Counted from the first letter of the stretch, positions 34,807 to 43,376 are shown. The stretch: DNA of 64,000 nucleotides from Zoogloea sp. LCSB751 (GCF_002028455.1 NZ_MWUM01000019.1:43393-107392); one strand, 5' to 3'. Program-made: numbers and translations. The notes: generated from the letters alone by a model not told the origin.

Positions 34807-35359
34807 AGAGGGCTATGGCTACCTCCCGATCACGGAGGTGGAGCCCGCGACCCTTGGGGCATTCACCTGCGGAAAGCCTCGGCTGGACGAGTTCCTGACC
34901 ACACAGGCGCGGGCCTTGCATGAAGCCAGACTGGGCTTCACCAACGTGGTCTTCCATCAGCAGTTCGAAGGTCCAGTCGGCTACTTCACGCTCGCCAACG
35001 ACGCGATCAAGCTCAACGACTCCGAGAAGTTCGAATTGGGGTTCGGTGAGCACATCGAACTTGCTGCCTTTCCCGCCGTCAAGATCGGGCGACTTGCGGT
35101 CCATCAGGATCTGCAACGCAGGGGAGTGGGCGGCGCCTTGATGGCACTCCTCCTCGGTGACATTCTCAATACGGCGGGCTTGTCTGCTGCGCGATTGATC
35201 GTCGTCGATGCGGACAACGACGACGCAGTTCTCTGCTTCTACGAAAAGCTCGGTTTCGAGACCAGTCTGTGGGCGGAAGACATGGCCAAGAACCACACTA
35301 AGAAGCGCGCTCCCGCCGCCACGATCAAGATGCACCGGGACGTTTTCAAGGGCCTCTGA
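34796..35359 (+). CDS. GNAT-family N-acetyltransferase
   Basis: 187 residues. The acetyl-CoA-binding motif is KIGRLAVHQDLQRRGVGGAL (Q-x-x-G-x-G type), followed by VVDADNDDAVLCFYEKLGFE. The N-terminal LGAFTCGKPRLDEFLTTQA resembles the start of GNAT toxins that acetylate charged tRNAs (AtaT/TacT group). The start overlaps the small upstream gene by 11 bases, supporting a toxin-antitoxin-like pair. A role as an ordinary acetyltransferase is possible. Confidence 0.8.
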   Translation: MLPEEGYGYLPITEVEPATLGAFTCGKPRLDEFLTTQARALHEARLGFTNVVFHQQFEGPVGYFTLANDAIKLNDSEKFELGFGEHIELAAFPAVKIGRLAVHQDLQRRGVGGALMALLLGDILNTAGLSAARLIVVDADNDDAVLCFYEKLGFETSLWAEDMAKNHTKKRAPAATIKMHRDVFKGL

Positions 35360-35402
35360 ACGCGAGTTGAAGCGGATGGTCCGAAGACCATCCGCTACCA
35401 CC

Positions 35403-35678
35403 TCAGAACTTCGGGTTCAGCGTTCCCTTTTCGGTGATTGTCTTCCACAGGGCATCGTTCTTCATCACGTACTTGGCTCCGTCCTTGGCTTCCATCGTCA
35501 CACCGTTCCGCATCTTGACGCGATTGCCGGCGGCGTCGATATGAACCATCGTCCCGTCCTTTCGCACGAAGACTTTGCCACCATCCTTGAGTTCAATGGT
35601 CTGTGCCGTGACCCGCTCGCCGGCGGCCAAAGCGGACAGTGAGACAGCCAGTAACAAGGGTATCAACAGCTTGCGCAT
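35403..35678 (-). CDS. copK: CopK-family periplasmic copper-binding protein
   Basis: 91 residues with a signal peptide (MRKLLIPLLLAVSLSALAAG). The mature part IELKDGGKVFVRKDGTMVHI, RVKMRNGVTMEAKDG, YVMKNDALW follows the CopK pattern of short beta strands with spaced Met ligands for Cu(I). CopK of Cupriavidus is a periplasmic copper scavenger strongly induced by copper. The ATG at 35678 follows AAGGAG at 8 bases; the longer in-frame start would place the site too close. A weak CopR-like sequence lies upstream at about 35735-35755. Confidence 0.82.
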   Translation of the reverse strand: MRKLLIPLLLAVSLSALAAGERVTAQTIELKDGGKVFVRKDGTMVHIDAAGNRVKMRNGVTMEAKDGAKYVMKNDALWKTITEKGTLNPKF

Positions 35679-35696
35679 GATCATTCTCCTTCGCAT

Positions 35697-36195
35697 GGAT
35701 TAGATTGATTGCATTTGCTTTTCTGGGTCGATCTATCACATTTGAATCACCTCCATTTCCGATTCAGGGTTGAGGTGACACCGCCACCGCAGGTCGGCCG
35801 AGATCACGAACAGTGATCGGAGCGGCACGGTGATCATGTCGCCAAACCTTGAAACAGGCCGGCAGCCATCGCCATCTCGCAGAGGCAGCGGGGATGACCA
35901 GCGTTCGGAGCCAGCAAGAGGAGGCCTGAGCCAAGCTCAGGGCCTTGGCCGACATCCAGCATATGTCGAGCCTCGGTACTGGGGACCGCGGTGCCTAAGG
36001 CCAGTGCAAGAGCGAAACAAACGAAGCCAATGGACAGCGCGGAGCGAGTCGGCGAACACGGAGCCTCCAGACATGGAAACGAATCAGCTCGGGCGAATCC
36101 CCATGCGAGCGAGCCTAAAGGTCACAAGCGCGGGGGAGCAGAACCGTTGTGCTGTATCGACCGCTCAGGTCGTCAGCACAGTGTCGTCGGGAGGC
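35697..36195. other. 500-bp stretch without a supported gene; possibly structured RNA
   Basis: No reading frame here looks like a protein; the longest plus frame (35830-36261) has atypical composition and runs antisense into the next gene. The stretch has many short purine-rich blocks and complementary pieces, for example GCGAGCCTAAAGGTCACAAG followed by GCGGGGGAGCAG, and GACCGCTCAGGTCGTCAG. These recall structured RNA such as a group II intron domain, but I could not fit a full fold. The first ~70 bases contain the copK promoter region. Confidence 0.35.
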
Positions 36196-36609
36196 CTAAA
36201 TGCGGAAGCAGCAGTGCAAGATGGCGTGCGGTGGGAACGACTCAGCGAGGAAGTTGGCTAAGGCGGCAGGCGGGAACCGGAAATTCAGCTCGGATGCTGT
36301 GGAAACGACATAGAGGCTGGTCAGCAGAATTGCAGGCAGCGTCGGGATCTGCGTCTGATCATTCAACTGACCAAAATGGGCATGTTCGGTGCAAAGATTG
36401 GGGTTAGCCATGTCCGGTCGCTCCATCCCGTCACAACAGGCGGGTATGTCCATGGATGGGTTGTCGTCCGAGGACATGATGGATACCGATACTTGATTCA
36501 ATCCAACCGGAGAGGACTGAGGACAGGCATACGACGCAACCGCCATTTGCGCGAACAGAAATACCCCAATCAACAGATGACAGATTAGTTGTTTGAAGTG
36601 GCGGGTCAT
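36196..36609 (-). CDS. exported Cys-rich protein of metal islands
   Basis: 137 residues with a signal peptide (MTRHFKQLICHLLIGVFLFA...AVASYA). The mature part holds DIPACCDGMERPDMANPNLC, then TEHAHFGQ, and ends HCCFRI. This pattern (central CC...C...H, C-terminal HCCFRI) recurs in small hypothetical proteins near copper genes. It could bind metal at the membrane. ATG at 36609 chosen over one three codons upstream. No function is established. Confidence 0.65.
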   Translation of the reverse strand: MTRHFKQLICHLLIGVFLFAQMAVASYACPQSSPVGLNQVSVSIMSSDDNPSMDIPACCDGMERPDMANPNLCTEHAHFGQLNDQTQIPTLPAILLTSLYVVSTASELNFRFPPAALANFLAESFPPHAILHCCFRI

Positions 36610-37092
36610 GGTTAACACGCCACAGCGTCAGGCTGACGACGTCCGTTGGCATCGGGCTCACTTTGATCGAGGTCTGCGCCTCCCAAACGGAACCTGCTGC
36701 AAGTGCTGCGATGATCGGATGAGACCATGGCATTAGTGCGCCAACACAACGCTCGGCAAGGTTTTCCAGCGTGGAGACTATCGCCCTCCACTGATTGATT
36801 GGCTCGAGAATTTCGGCGTCGCCGGGTCATTTCACACCACACATGAAAGCACAACTCATTTTCACTTAATGAAGTCTAGTTCAGACAATGTCGGGGGACC
36901 ACCACCGAATCCAGCTAAGATTGTTTGCAAACGCGTCAACTGGGTATTTGCCTTCGGTCAGATAGGGCGGGCATCCGGCGCGTCCAGCGCCCGGCACTAC
37001 CGCGTCAGCGGGGCCAGGCGGATCCCCGCATGAGAAGGCCGCCGGCACGAAACACAGCCGCGGCAGAGCATCCACATCGAACACCCCAGTTC
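36610..37092. other. 480-bp gap without a supported gene
   Basis: The stretch between the Cys-rich gene and merA shows only short frames. A 71-codon minus frame directly after merA (36881-37096) and a ~95-codon plus frame (about 36740-37030) lack recognisable features. The region has lower GC than its neighbours around 36800-36900. It probably is a junction between the copper and mercury modules, and must hold the promoter of the gene at 36609. Confidence 0.4.
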
Positions 37093-38784
37093 TCACCCGG
37101 CGCAGCAGGACAGTTGCTTCACGTCCTTACTGAAGGTCTGCGCCGCGAGCTTGAGTCCCTCAACCATGGTCAGATAGGGAAACAACTGGTCGGCCAGCGC
37201 CTGCACGGTCATCCGGTGGCAGATCGCCAGCGCCGCCGTCTGGATCAGCTCGCCCGCTTCTGGGGCTACCGCCTGTACACCGATCAGCCGCCCCGTGCCG
37301 ACCTCGGCGACCAGCTTGATGAAGCCGCGCGTATCAAAGTTTGCGAGCGCCCTTGGCACATTGTCGAGCGAGAGCGTTCGGCTGTCGGTCTCAATGCCGT
37401 CGTGCTGTGCCTCCACTTCGCTGTAACCCACTGTCGCTACTTGTGGATCGGTGAATACCACCGCCGGCATCGTTGTTAGGTCCAGCACCGCGTCGCCGCC
37501 GGTCATGTTGATCGCGGCGCGTGTGCCGGCCGCCGCTGCCACATAGACGAATTGTGGCTGGGCGGTGCAGTCACCGGCTGCGTAGATGTGCGGCGCGCTG
37601 GTGCACATGGCGCGGTCGATGACGATGGCCCCTTGCGCATTGACCTCGACGCCTGCCGTATCGAGATTGAGGCTGCGGGTGTTCGGTGCGCGGCCGGTGG
37701 CGATCAGCAGCTTGTCGGCGCGCACGTCCCCGTGTCCGGTGGTGAGCATGAATTCCCCGTCAGCATAGACGACCTTGCTCGCCTGGGTGTGCTCTAGAAC
37801 CTCGATGCCCTCGGCGCGGAAGGTGGCCGTAATGGCTTCGCCAATGGCCGGGTCTTCACGGAAGAACAGCGTGCTGCGCGCCAGGATCGTGACCTGGCTG
37901 CCCAGGCGGGCGAAGGCTTGCGCCAGCTCGACCGCGACCACGGACGAGCCAATTACGACCAGCCGCTCGGGAATGCGGTCGCTTGTCAGCGCCTCGGTGG
38001 AGGTCCAGTAAGGCGTGTCCTTCAAGCCGGGGATTGGCGGGGTCGCGGGGTTGGCCCCGGTAGCGATGAGGCAGCGTTCGAAGCTCACCTCGTGCGTGCC
38101 ACCGTCACCAGTCGCTACGATCAGCGTACGCACGTCCTTGAAACGGGCTTCGCCACGCAGCATGGTGATGGCCGGGGTGCTCGCCAGGATGCCCTCGTAC
38201 TTGGCGTGGCGCAGTTCTTCTACTCGGCCATGCTGCTGGGCCAGCAGCCGCTCGCGCAGCACGATCGGCGCTGCGGTAGGCAGACCTTCATCGAACGGGC
38301 TTTCGCGGCGCAGATGCGCAATGTGTGCGGCGCGGATCATGATCTTGGAGGGCACACAACCGACATTGACGCAGGTGCCACCGATAGTGCCGCGTTCGAT
38401 GAGCGTAACGCGCGCTCCACGTTCCACGGCCTTCAAGGCCGCCGCCATCGCCGCACCGCCGCTGCCGATCACGGCGACATGCAGCATCTGCTCGCTGCCA
38501 CCGCGCTTCGTATCGCCGCCCAGCCAACCCATCGCCTTGTCCAACAGTCCGCCGGTCAGTTTGCCTGCCGAGTCGGCAATCCGTGCGCGGTAGCCAAGCT
38601 CTGTCACGGTCGCGACCAACGGGTCCAAGCTCATGTCCGCGTCCATGTCGATCTCGGCCCGTCCTTGCGGATAGGACACTGAGGCCGAGCGCACACCGGG
38701 CACGTTCCCCAGAGCCTCCTGGATATGCTCGGCGCACGACGTGCACGTCATGCCATCGATGTGGAAGGCGATTGTTTCGGCCAT
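37093..38784 (-). CDS. merA: mercuric reductase MerA
   Basis: 563-residue flavoprotein that reduces Hg(II) to volatile Hg(0) with NADPH. The N-terminal HMA domain has GMTCTSC (C14, C17). The FAD-binding VAVIGSGGAAMAAALKAVER, redox pair GTCVNVGC (C138, C143), NADPH region LVVIGSSVVAVELAQAFARL and C-terminal metal-loading CC in LSCCAG are all present. It is the last gene of a merT-merP-merA unit under the MerR-controlled promoter. No merD, merE, merB or merC is present. Confidence 0.97.
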   Translation of the reverse strand: MAETIAFHIDGMTCTSCAEHIQEALGNVPGVRSASVSYPQGRAEIDMDADMSLDPLVATVTELGYRARIADSAGKLTGGLLDKAMGWLGGDTKRGGSEQMLHVAVIGSGGAAMAAALKAVERGARVTLIERGTIGGTCVNVGCVPSKIMIRAAHIAHLRRESPFDEGLPTAAPIVLRERLLAQQHGRVEELRHAKYEGILASTPAITMLRGEARFKDVRTLIVATGDGGTHEVSFERCLIATGANPATPPIPGLKDTPYWTSTEALTSDRIPERLVVIGSSVVAVELAQAFARLGSQVTILARSTLFFREDPAIGEAITATFRAEGIEVLEHTQASKVVYADGEFMLTTGHGDVRADKLLIATGRAPNTRSLNLDTAGVEVNAQGAIVIDRAMCTSAPHIYAAGDCTAQPQFVYVAAAAGTRAAINMTGGDAVLDLTTMPAVVFTDPQVATVGYSEVEAQHDGIETDSRTLSLDNVPRALANFDTRGFIKLVAEVGTGRLIGVQAVAPEAGELIQTAALAICHRMTVQALADQLFPYLTMVEGLKLAAQTFSKDVKQLSCCAG

Positions 38785-38794
38785 GATGGCGTCC

Positions 38795-39061
38795 TCACTG
38801 CTTGACGGTAGCGGGGTAGCCCGCGTTTGCCATGGTCTTGGTCAAGGCTTCGGCGTTGGTCTTTGCGTCGTCGAAGGTGACGATGGCTATCCGATTTTCG
38901 TAGCGCACTTCGGCCTTTTTCACGCCGTCCACCTTGGTAAGTACTTTCTTGACCGTGATTGGGCACGCGGCGCAGGTCATACCGGGCACAGACAGGGTGA
39001 TGGTTTGGGATGCAGCCCAGGCAGGGGGGCTCAGGGTGATCAGGATTGCGAGTTTTTTCAT
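38795..39061 (-). CDS. merP: periplasmic mercury-binding protein MerP
   Basis: 88 residues with a short signal peptide (to AWAA). The HMA domain VPGMTCAACPITVKKVLTKV carries the Hg(II)-binding pair C30/C33. It scavenges Hg(II) in the periplasm and passes it to MerT. It lies 10 bases upstream of merA and 12 downstream of merT, in one operon. Confidence 0.95.
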   Translation of the reverse strand: MKKLAILITLSPPAWAASQTITLSVPGMTCAACPITVKKVLTKVDGVKKAEVRYENRIAIVTFDDAKTNAEALTKTMANAGYPATVKQ

Positions 39062-39073
39062 GACAATATTCTT

Positions 39074-39424
39074 TCAGTAGAACAGCGGCAGGACGTAGGG
39101 AAAAACGAGGGCAACCAAGACCAAGGTGGCCACGATCCAGAAGATCGCCCTGTAGGCCTTCGCCACCCGCGGCACGGCACACACCTCACCCGGCTTGCAG
39201 GCATGAACCGGGCGGAAGATGCTGCGCCAGGCGGAAAACAGTGCGATGAGCGCCGCACCGATGAAGAACGGTCGGTACGGTTCCAGCACGGTCAGATTGC
39301 CGATCCAGGCACCCGAGAAGCCGAGCGCGACCAGCACGAGCGGGCCGAGGCAGCAGGTCGAGGCGAGGACGGCCGCTACGCCGCCGGTCGCCAGTGCGCC
39401 ACGGCCGTTCTTGGGTTCCAACAT
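39074..39424 (-). CDS. merT: mercuric transport protein MerT
   Basis: 116 residues with three membrane spans. The first span holds the Cys pair STCCLGP (C24, C25), and the cytoplasmic loop holds HACKPGEVCAVPR. Both pairs relay Hg(II) from MerP to MerA. The start MLEPKNGRG at 39424 follows GGAGAACC; the longer frame to 39478 covers the operator and was rejected. First gene of the leftward mer unit. Confidence 0.95.
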   Translation of the reverse strand: MLEPKNGRGALATGGVAAVLASTCCLGPLVLVALGFSGAWIGNLTVLEPYRPFFIGAALIALFSAWRSIFRPVHACKPGEVCAVPRVAKAYRAIFWIVATLVLVALVFPYVLPLFY

Positions 39425-39459
39425 CAGGTTCTCCTTCCGGGATTTCGCTTGATGTTGTA

Positions 39460-39490
39460 ACGTTATTTCCGTAGTCAACTACGGAGTCAA
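39460..39490 (-). promoter_or_regulatory. mer operator-promoter
   Basis: On the minus strand: -35 TTGACT (39490-39485), a 19-bp spacer, and -10 TAACGT (39465-39460). The spacer contains the dyad CCGTAGTCAACTACGG (39469-39484, plus strand). This is the classical MerR operator, with the overlong spacer that MerR-Hg untwists. It drives merTPA leftward and overlaps the merR promoter region. Confidence 0.92.
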
Positions 39491-39495
39491 GCGCC

Positions 39496-39903
39496 ATGGA
39501 GAACGCTTCGGAGAACCTGACCATCGGGGCCTTCGCCAAAGCAGGCGGGGTCAATGTGGAGACGATCCGCTTCTATCAACGCAAGGGCCTGCTGCCGGAG
39601 CCGGAGCGGCCGTATGGACGCATCCGCCGCTATGGGCAGACGGACGTGGCGCGGGTGAAGTTTGTGAAATCAGCCCAGCGCTTGGGGTTCAGCCTGGAGG
39701 AAATCAGCCAACTCCTGAGGCTGGAGGACGGCACGCATTGCGGCGAGGCGGCTGAATTGGCTGCTCTACGCCTGGCTGATGTACGTGCCCGCCTAGCAGA
39801 CCTCAAGCAAATGGAGGTGGCGCTGTCGAAGTTGGTGAGCGAGTGCAACGCGCACCACGGCAATGTCTCCTGCCCACTGATCGCGGCTTTGCACTGCTGC
39901 TAG
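39496..39903 (+). CDS. merR: mercury-responsive regulator MerR
   Basis: 135 residues. The N-terminal winged helix is LTIGAFAKAGGVNVETIRFY. The three Hg(II)-binding cysteines are in GTHCGEAAE (about 82), VSECNAHHG (about 117) and NVSCPL (about 125). It represses merTPA without Hg(II) and activates it when Hg(II) is bound. It is divergent from merT across the operator, the standard Tn501/Tn21-type arrangement. Confidence 0.96.
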   Translation: MENASENLTIGAFAKAGGVNVETIRFYQRKGLLPEPERPYGRIRRYGQTDVARVKFVKSAQRLGFSLEEISQLLRLEDGTHCGEAAELAALRLADVRARLADLKQMEVALSKLVSECNAHHGNVSCPLIAALHCC

Positions 39904-39922
39904 GTCAAAAGCCGTCGCGCGC

Positions 39923-39942
39923 CTTAGCGTACGATTTTTCCG
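39923..39942. repeat. decayed Tn501/Tn21-type terminal repeat beside merR
   Basis: CTTAGCGTACGATTTTTCCG, 20 bases after the merR stop, matches the inner part of the 38-bp inverted repeat that flanks merR in Tn501-like transposons, with one A/T fewer in the homopolymer. The outer part (TTTCGTGAGCTGCG...) no longer fits a GGGG end. It marks the mer locus as a transposon-derived piece whose end was lost or mutated. Confidence 0.65.
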
Positions 39943-40042
39943 TTTCGTGAGCTGCGTGGGTCAGGTGATCGCGGACTAGAGACTCCACGGCCCCCATGTA
40001 CGTCATCAAGGACCTCTACACGCGTCAGCTGCGACTGACAGG

Positions 40043-40741
40043 CTACCCCCTCCCGTGAAACGCCTCCAAGTAGGTCGACCATACGCCGTTGAGGAGTTGC
40101 CGGTAGCGATGTATGTCGCCCGGACGAACGAAAAGGTCCTGCCCGAAGAGCGGCGTCCCGATGTCCGGTTTATGGACAATGACCGTCGGGTCATCGAGCG
40201 CATCCTGCTCCCAATCAGCCAGAAAAAGATGGGGCGCAGCCGCATAGAGTTCTTGAGCCGACGTGCCATCTCCGTGTTTGACGGTATTGGCCAGCAGACG
40301 GAGTTCATCCAGGCCAGAACGCTGGTCCATGCTCAGGACCGGATCCGGGAGCGTCTTGTCCCACGCTTTGAGCACATCGGGCCCGAACTTGAGCGGCTTT
40401 TGGTGTAGGACTCGAACGTGGAACGCCCGGACTTGCTGCTCAAACAGGTGGTAGAGACTGACCGCGAACATGTTCTGAAGCCCCTGGCGCAAATCGAGAA
40501 CGATGTCGAAATGCGCTAACGACGCTTCGAAAGCAGCCTCATGAGCCATTTGCGGATCGAGCCAGTTGCCATCGTTGGCACACTCACGGCTCGCTCGGTA
40601 CGCCTCCTGTTGAAGCGCCTCGACTTCCGCGTGTACGGAGTCAAAGGTCGGCAGGAGGCGCACCGTCAAGGTCTCGACAAGTCGGTCAATCTGATTGCGG
40701 TACAGCTGTCGGTAATGTTCCAGTTCCCAGTGAGTCAGCAT
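40043..40741 (-). CDS. hypothetical protein with HEPN-like segment
   Basis: 232 residues, mostly helical, soluble: MLTHWELEHYRQLYRNQIDR ... VHKPDIGTPLFGQDLFV. The stretch LDELRLLANTVKHGDGTSA resembles the active-site helix of HEPN proteins (R...N...KH). The spacing is R-x7-H rather than the standard R-x4-6-H, so the call is tentative. It is alone between the mer and pbr modules, facing left. HEPN proteins often act as RNases in stress or phage defence. No partner gene is next to it. Confidence 0.5.
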   Translation of the reverse strand: MLTHWELEHYRQLYRNQIDRLVETLTVRLLPTFDSVHAEVEALQQEAYRASRECANDGNWLDPQMAHEAAFEASLAHFDIVLDLRQGLQNMFAVSLYHLFEQQVRAFHVRVLHQKPLKFGPDVLKAWDKTLPDPVLSMDQRSGLDELRLLANTVKHGDGTSAQELYAAAPHLFLADWEQDALDDPTVIVHKPDIGTPLFGQDLFVRPGDIHRYRQLLNGVWSTYLEAFHGRG

Positions 40742-40783
40742 CGCCGTCCTGTCCTCGCCAAAGGCCGGGGGACAACGACGTTA

Positions 40784-42712
40784 TCACGATTGCGTGGCGG
40801 CCCGTTGCGACCTCAAATTGTAGGCGACGCTTGCCACAATAATGAGCAGGATCAGGACCTGTGCGGTAACGGTCTGGATCGACGGGTAAACGCCAAGAAC
40901 ATCGATGCGCGGTATCGAGATAGGCGTGATCTGCAGGATGCCGACCTTTTGCAGTGCGGCCACACCTTTGCCCATCAGAACGACGGCGAGCACCCCCACG
41001 AGGGCTGAACTGAAGGCAAAGAACTGGTTGATCGGCAGACGTGCCGCGGAGCGCAGGAGTACCGCTGCGACCGCCGCCAGGATGACCACGCCGGAGGCAA
41101 GGCCGGCAAGCAAATAGACGCCATTGTCCTGGGTCCAGAGCGCAGCATAGAAGAGGACCGTTTCGAAGACTTCACGATAGACGGTGACGAACGACAACAC
41201 GAACAGCATCAGCGCCGATTTCTTGCTCAGCGCGGACGACAGTTTTTCCTTCACGTAGGTTTGCCAACGGCCTGCAAGACTCTTCTGGTGCATCCACATG
41301 CCCACGGCCAGGAGCACAACGGCGGCAAACACGGCGGAAACGCCCTCCGTCATCTCGCGGCTGGCGCCGCTCACATCCACGACATAGGTGGCCACCAACC
41401 AGGTCAGGCCCCCGGCGGCGAGCGCTGTCATCCATCCCGCATGTACATAGGGCAGTACATCGGTCCGGTCCGCTTTTTTCAGGAATGCCATCATTGCGAC
41501 GACCACCAGCAAGGCTTCCAGGCCTTCCCGCAGCAGGATGGTCAGTGCGCCAAGGAAGGTCGAGAGGGCGTCTTTGGTGCCCCCCAAGGCCTCCTGCGCT
41601 TCATCGAGCTGGGCTTGCAGTTGCTGGGCAATGTCGTGGGCACGCTCGACCTGCCCGGCAGTCAGTGCATTGCGGTAGAGCCCCATCGTCTTTTCGATGT
41701 CGTGGAAAAGCGCTTGATTCTTGGCGGCCAGCGCCGGCTCGACGGGCTCGAAGCCATCCAGATAGGCCGACAATGCCAGCTGCGAGGCCAAGCGTTCGTT
41801 TCCGTTGTCCAGCGCGACAACGCTCTCCCTCAGCTTGTCTTTCGCGATCTGTATGCTGCCCGTGTTTGACGTTGCGAGTAACTGGGGCGTGCTCCGTAGG
41901 TAGGCGGTGAGCTGGCGAGCGGCATCGGCGCCGACGGTCTTGGCGAGCGCTGCCTCGGAATGCTGGCTCAGCGTCGCCAGGGTCGGCACGGCCTCACGGA
42001 GGGCAGGTTGCGCGGCCCACAATTTGGCCCCTGCCTGCTGATCGGCCTCGGAGTACGACAGCGTCGAGGCGAAGTAGGCCAGTGCCCAGCGGTCTTCGTC
42101 CGAGAGCTGTACGAATCCCGGCATGGACGTTCCCGCCACACCTCGCGTGATGATCTGCTGAAGCGCAAACACACTGCGCTCCCGGGCGCGTTCGTGGTCG
42201 GCCAGCGCGATGGGAGGTGGGTTCAGCTTGGCAGCGAGTGGGCCGTCCGCATGCCCCGAGACGCCGTGGCACGACGCGCATTGGCTCTGATAGAGCGTGG
42301 CGCCCCGTTGTAGATCGGGCAACTTGCCGGGGGCCATCGAGACCGGATAGGCCGCGATGAGTCCGCCTGCCAATTTGCGTGCCTGTTCTCCCACAGATGC
42401 GGCCGAAGCCTTTTGTGCGATGAGCGCACGTAGCGCCGCTGCATCGCTCGCCAGGGTCGGAGCGGCCGGCACCGCTGGCAATTCGGCCAACTGTCGTTCT
42501 GCGGCCTGTGCGAACTCCTGCATCTCGGCATATTCGGCTTCGTTGGCGACCTGTCCCTCATTAACGGAACGGCCATAGTCGACGGCAAGGTAATCCAGCA
42601 GCTGCCAGATCTGCTTGGTCTTGTCTTGCGTCGCTTGAGGCGCAACTTGGGCGATCGAGACCGTCGCAACCAAAGAAAACAGAACGATTGAAAGGAGACG
42701 CAGGGCTTGCAT
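40784..42712 (-). CDS. pbrT: FTR1-family permease with N-terminal cytochrome c domain (PbrT-like)
   Basis: 642 residues. A signal peptide (MQALRLLSIVLFSLVATVSI) and helical region are followed by a cytochrome c domain (CASCHG, about residue 165, and SMPGFV). The C-terminal FTR1 permease has the iron-type REGLE motif (LLREGLEALLVVVAMMAFL) and a second REVFE. This architecture is that of PbrT, proposed for Pb(II) uptake in Cupriavidus, and of iron permeases. It lies downstream of the PbrR/CadR gene on the same strand, as in pbr loci. A Fur-box-like AAATGAGAATGCGTGCAATT lies upstream (42755-42774), so iron control is possible. ATG 42712 chosen. Confidence 0.82.
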   Translation of the reverse strand: MQALRLLSIVLFSLVATVSIAQVAPQATQDKTKQIWQLLDYLAVDYGRSVNEGQVANEAEYAEMQEFAQAAERQLAELPAVPAAPTLASDAAALRALIAQKASAASVGEQARKLAGGLIAAYPVSMAPGKLPDLQRGATLYQSQCASCHGVSGHADGPLAAKLNPPPIALADHERARERSVFALQQIITRGVAGTSMPGFVQLSDEDRWALAYFASTLSYSEADQQAGAKLWAAQPALREAVPTLATLSQHSEAALAKTVGADAARQLTAYLRSTPQLLATSNTGSIQIAKDKLRESVVALDNGNERLASQLALSAYLDGFEPVEPALAAKNQALFHDIEKTMGLYRNALTAGQVERAHDIAQQLQAQLDEAQEALGGTKDALSTFLGALTILLREGLEALLVVVAMMAFLKKADRTDVLPYVHAGWMTALAAGGLTWLVATYVVDVSGASREMTEGVSAVFAAVVLLAVGMWMHQKSLAGRWQTYVKEKLSSALSKKSALMLFVLSFVTVYREVFETVLFYAALWTQDNGVYLLAGLASGVVILAAVAAVLLRSAARLPINQFFAFSSALVGVLAVVLMGKGVAALQKVGILQITPISIPRIDVLGVYPSIQTVTAQVLILLIIVASVAYNLRSQRAATQS

Positions 42713-42884
42713 GAGGGGTCTTACCGTTGAATGTCTTTTTTTGATTCTGCGTCCAAATGAGAATGCGTGCAATTCCTTTTCTCATGCGCGATCCTTCCCA
42801 ACGCGAATCGCGTCGCTTCACGACGCCTCACGCCTGAGACGCGGCAGATGATGGCCCTGGGGTTGCGCAAGGCACCTTCAACCA

Positions 42885-43376
42885 TCACGCGCCGCCTCCC
42901 TGTCTTGGGGGCACATGCTGTCGCCCACCGGCATGCGTGGCGGCGAGATGGCTCTCCGATGCGGCGGGCGTGGTGAGCTCTGCCCCTCCATGGGATAGCT
43001 CGTTCAAGATCCCGCACTCGGCCGCTTGTCGGCCTTCCTGGCAACACTCGCGCAACGTCTGAAGCTGCTTTTCCAACTGCTGCAACTCCCGTATCCGCTC
43101 GGCAACGTGGCCGATATGGGCATCGAGCAACGCGTTGACGTCTTCGCAACTCTCCGACGGAGTGTCCCTGAAACGCAGGAGCACCCGGATTTCGTCCTGC
43201 GTCATGTCAAGGGAGCGACATCGCCGAATGAAGGCGAGGCGTTCGAGATGAACGGCATCGTAGATCCGATAGTTGCCTTCCGTCCGCGCAGCACGCGGGA
43301 GCAACCCTTCGCGCTCGTAGTAACGAATGGTGTCCACCGGCGTACCTGTCTGCTGGGCGAGCTGACCGATTTTCAT
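42885..43376 (-). CDS. PbrR/CadR-type MerR-family metal regulator
   Basis: 163 residues. MKIGQLAQQTGTPVDTIRYY is the DNA-binding domain. Cys ligands occur in SESCEDVN (about 77) and in the C-terminal loop ECCQEGRQAAECG. The N-terminal cysteine that PbrR uses for Pb(II) (position 14 there) is Thr here (TGTPV), so the metal preference may be closer to Cd or Zn. A His-containing tail follows. It is divergent from the P1B ATPase across the promoter at 43440-43470. The ATG at 43376 matches family length. Confidence 0.88.
   Translation of the reverse strand: MKIGQLAQQTGTPVDTIRYYEREGLLPRAARTEGNYRIYDAVHLERLAFIRRCRSLDMTQDEIRVLLRFRDTPSESCEDVNALLDAHIGHVAERIRELQQLEKQLQTLRECCQEGRQAAECGILNELSHGGAELTTPAASESHLAATHAGGRQHVPPRQGGGA

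Noticed and set aside
35830..36261. A 143-codon plus frame in the gap after copK
   Set aside because: Unusual composition, no recognisable motif, and it overlaps antisense the C-terminus of the exported Cys-rich protein.
36881..37096. A 71-codon minus frame whose start overlaps the merA stop
   Set aside because: Position suggests coupling, but the residues show no MerD/MerE likeness or other family feature, so I do not call it a gene.
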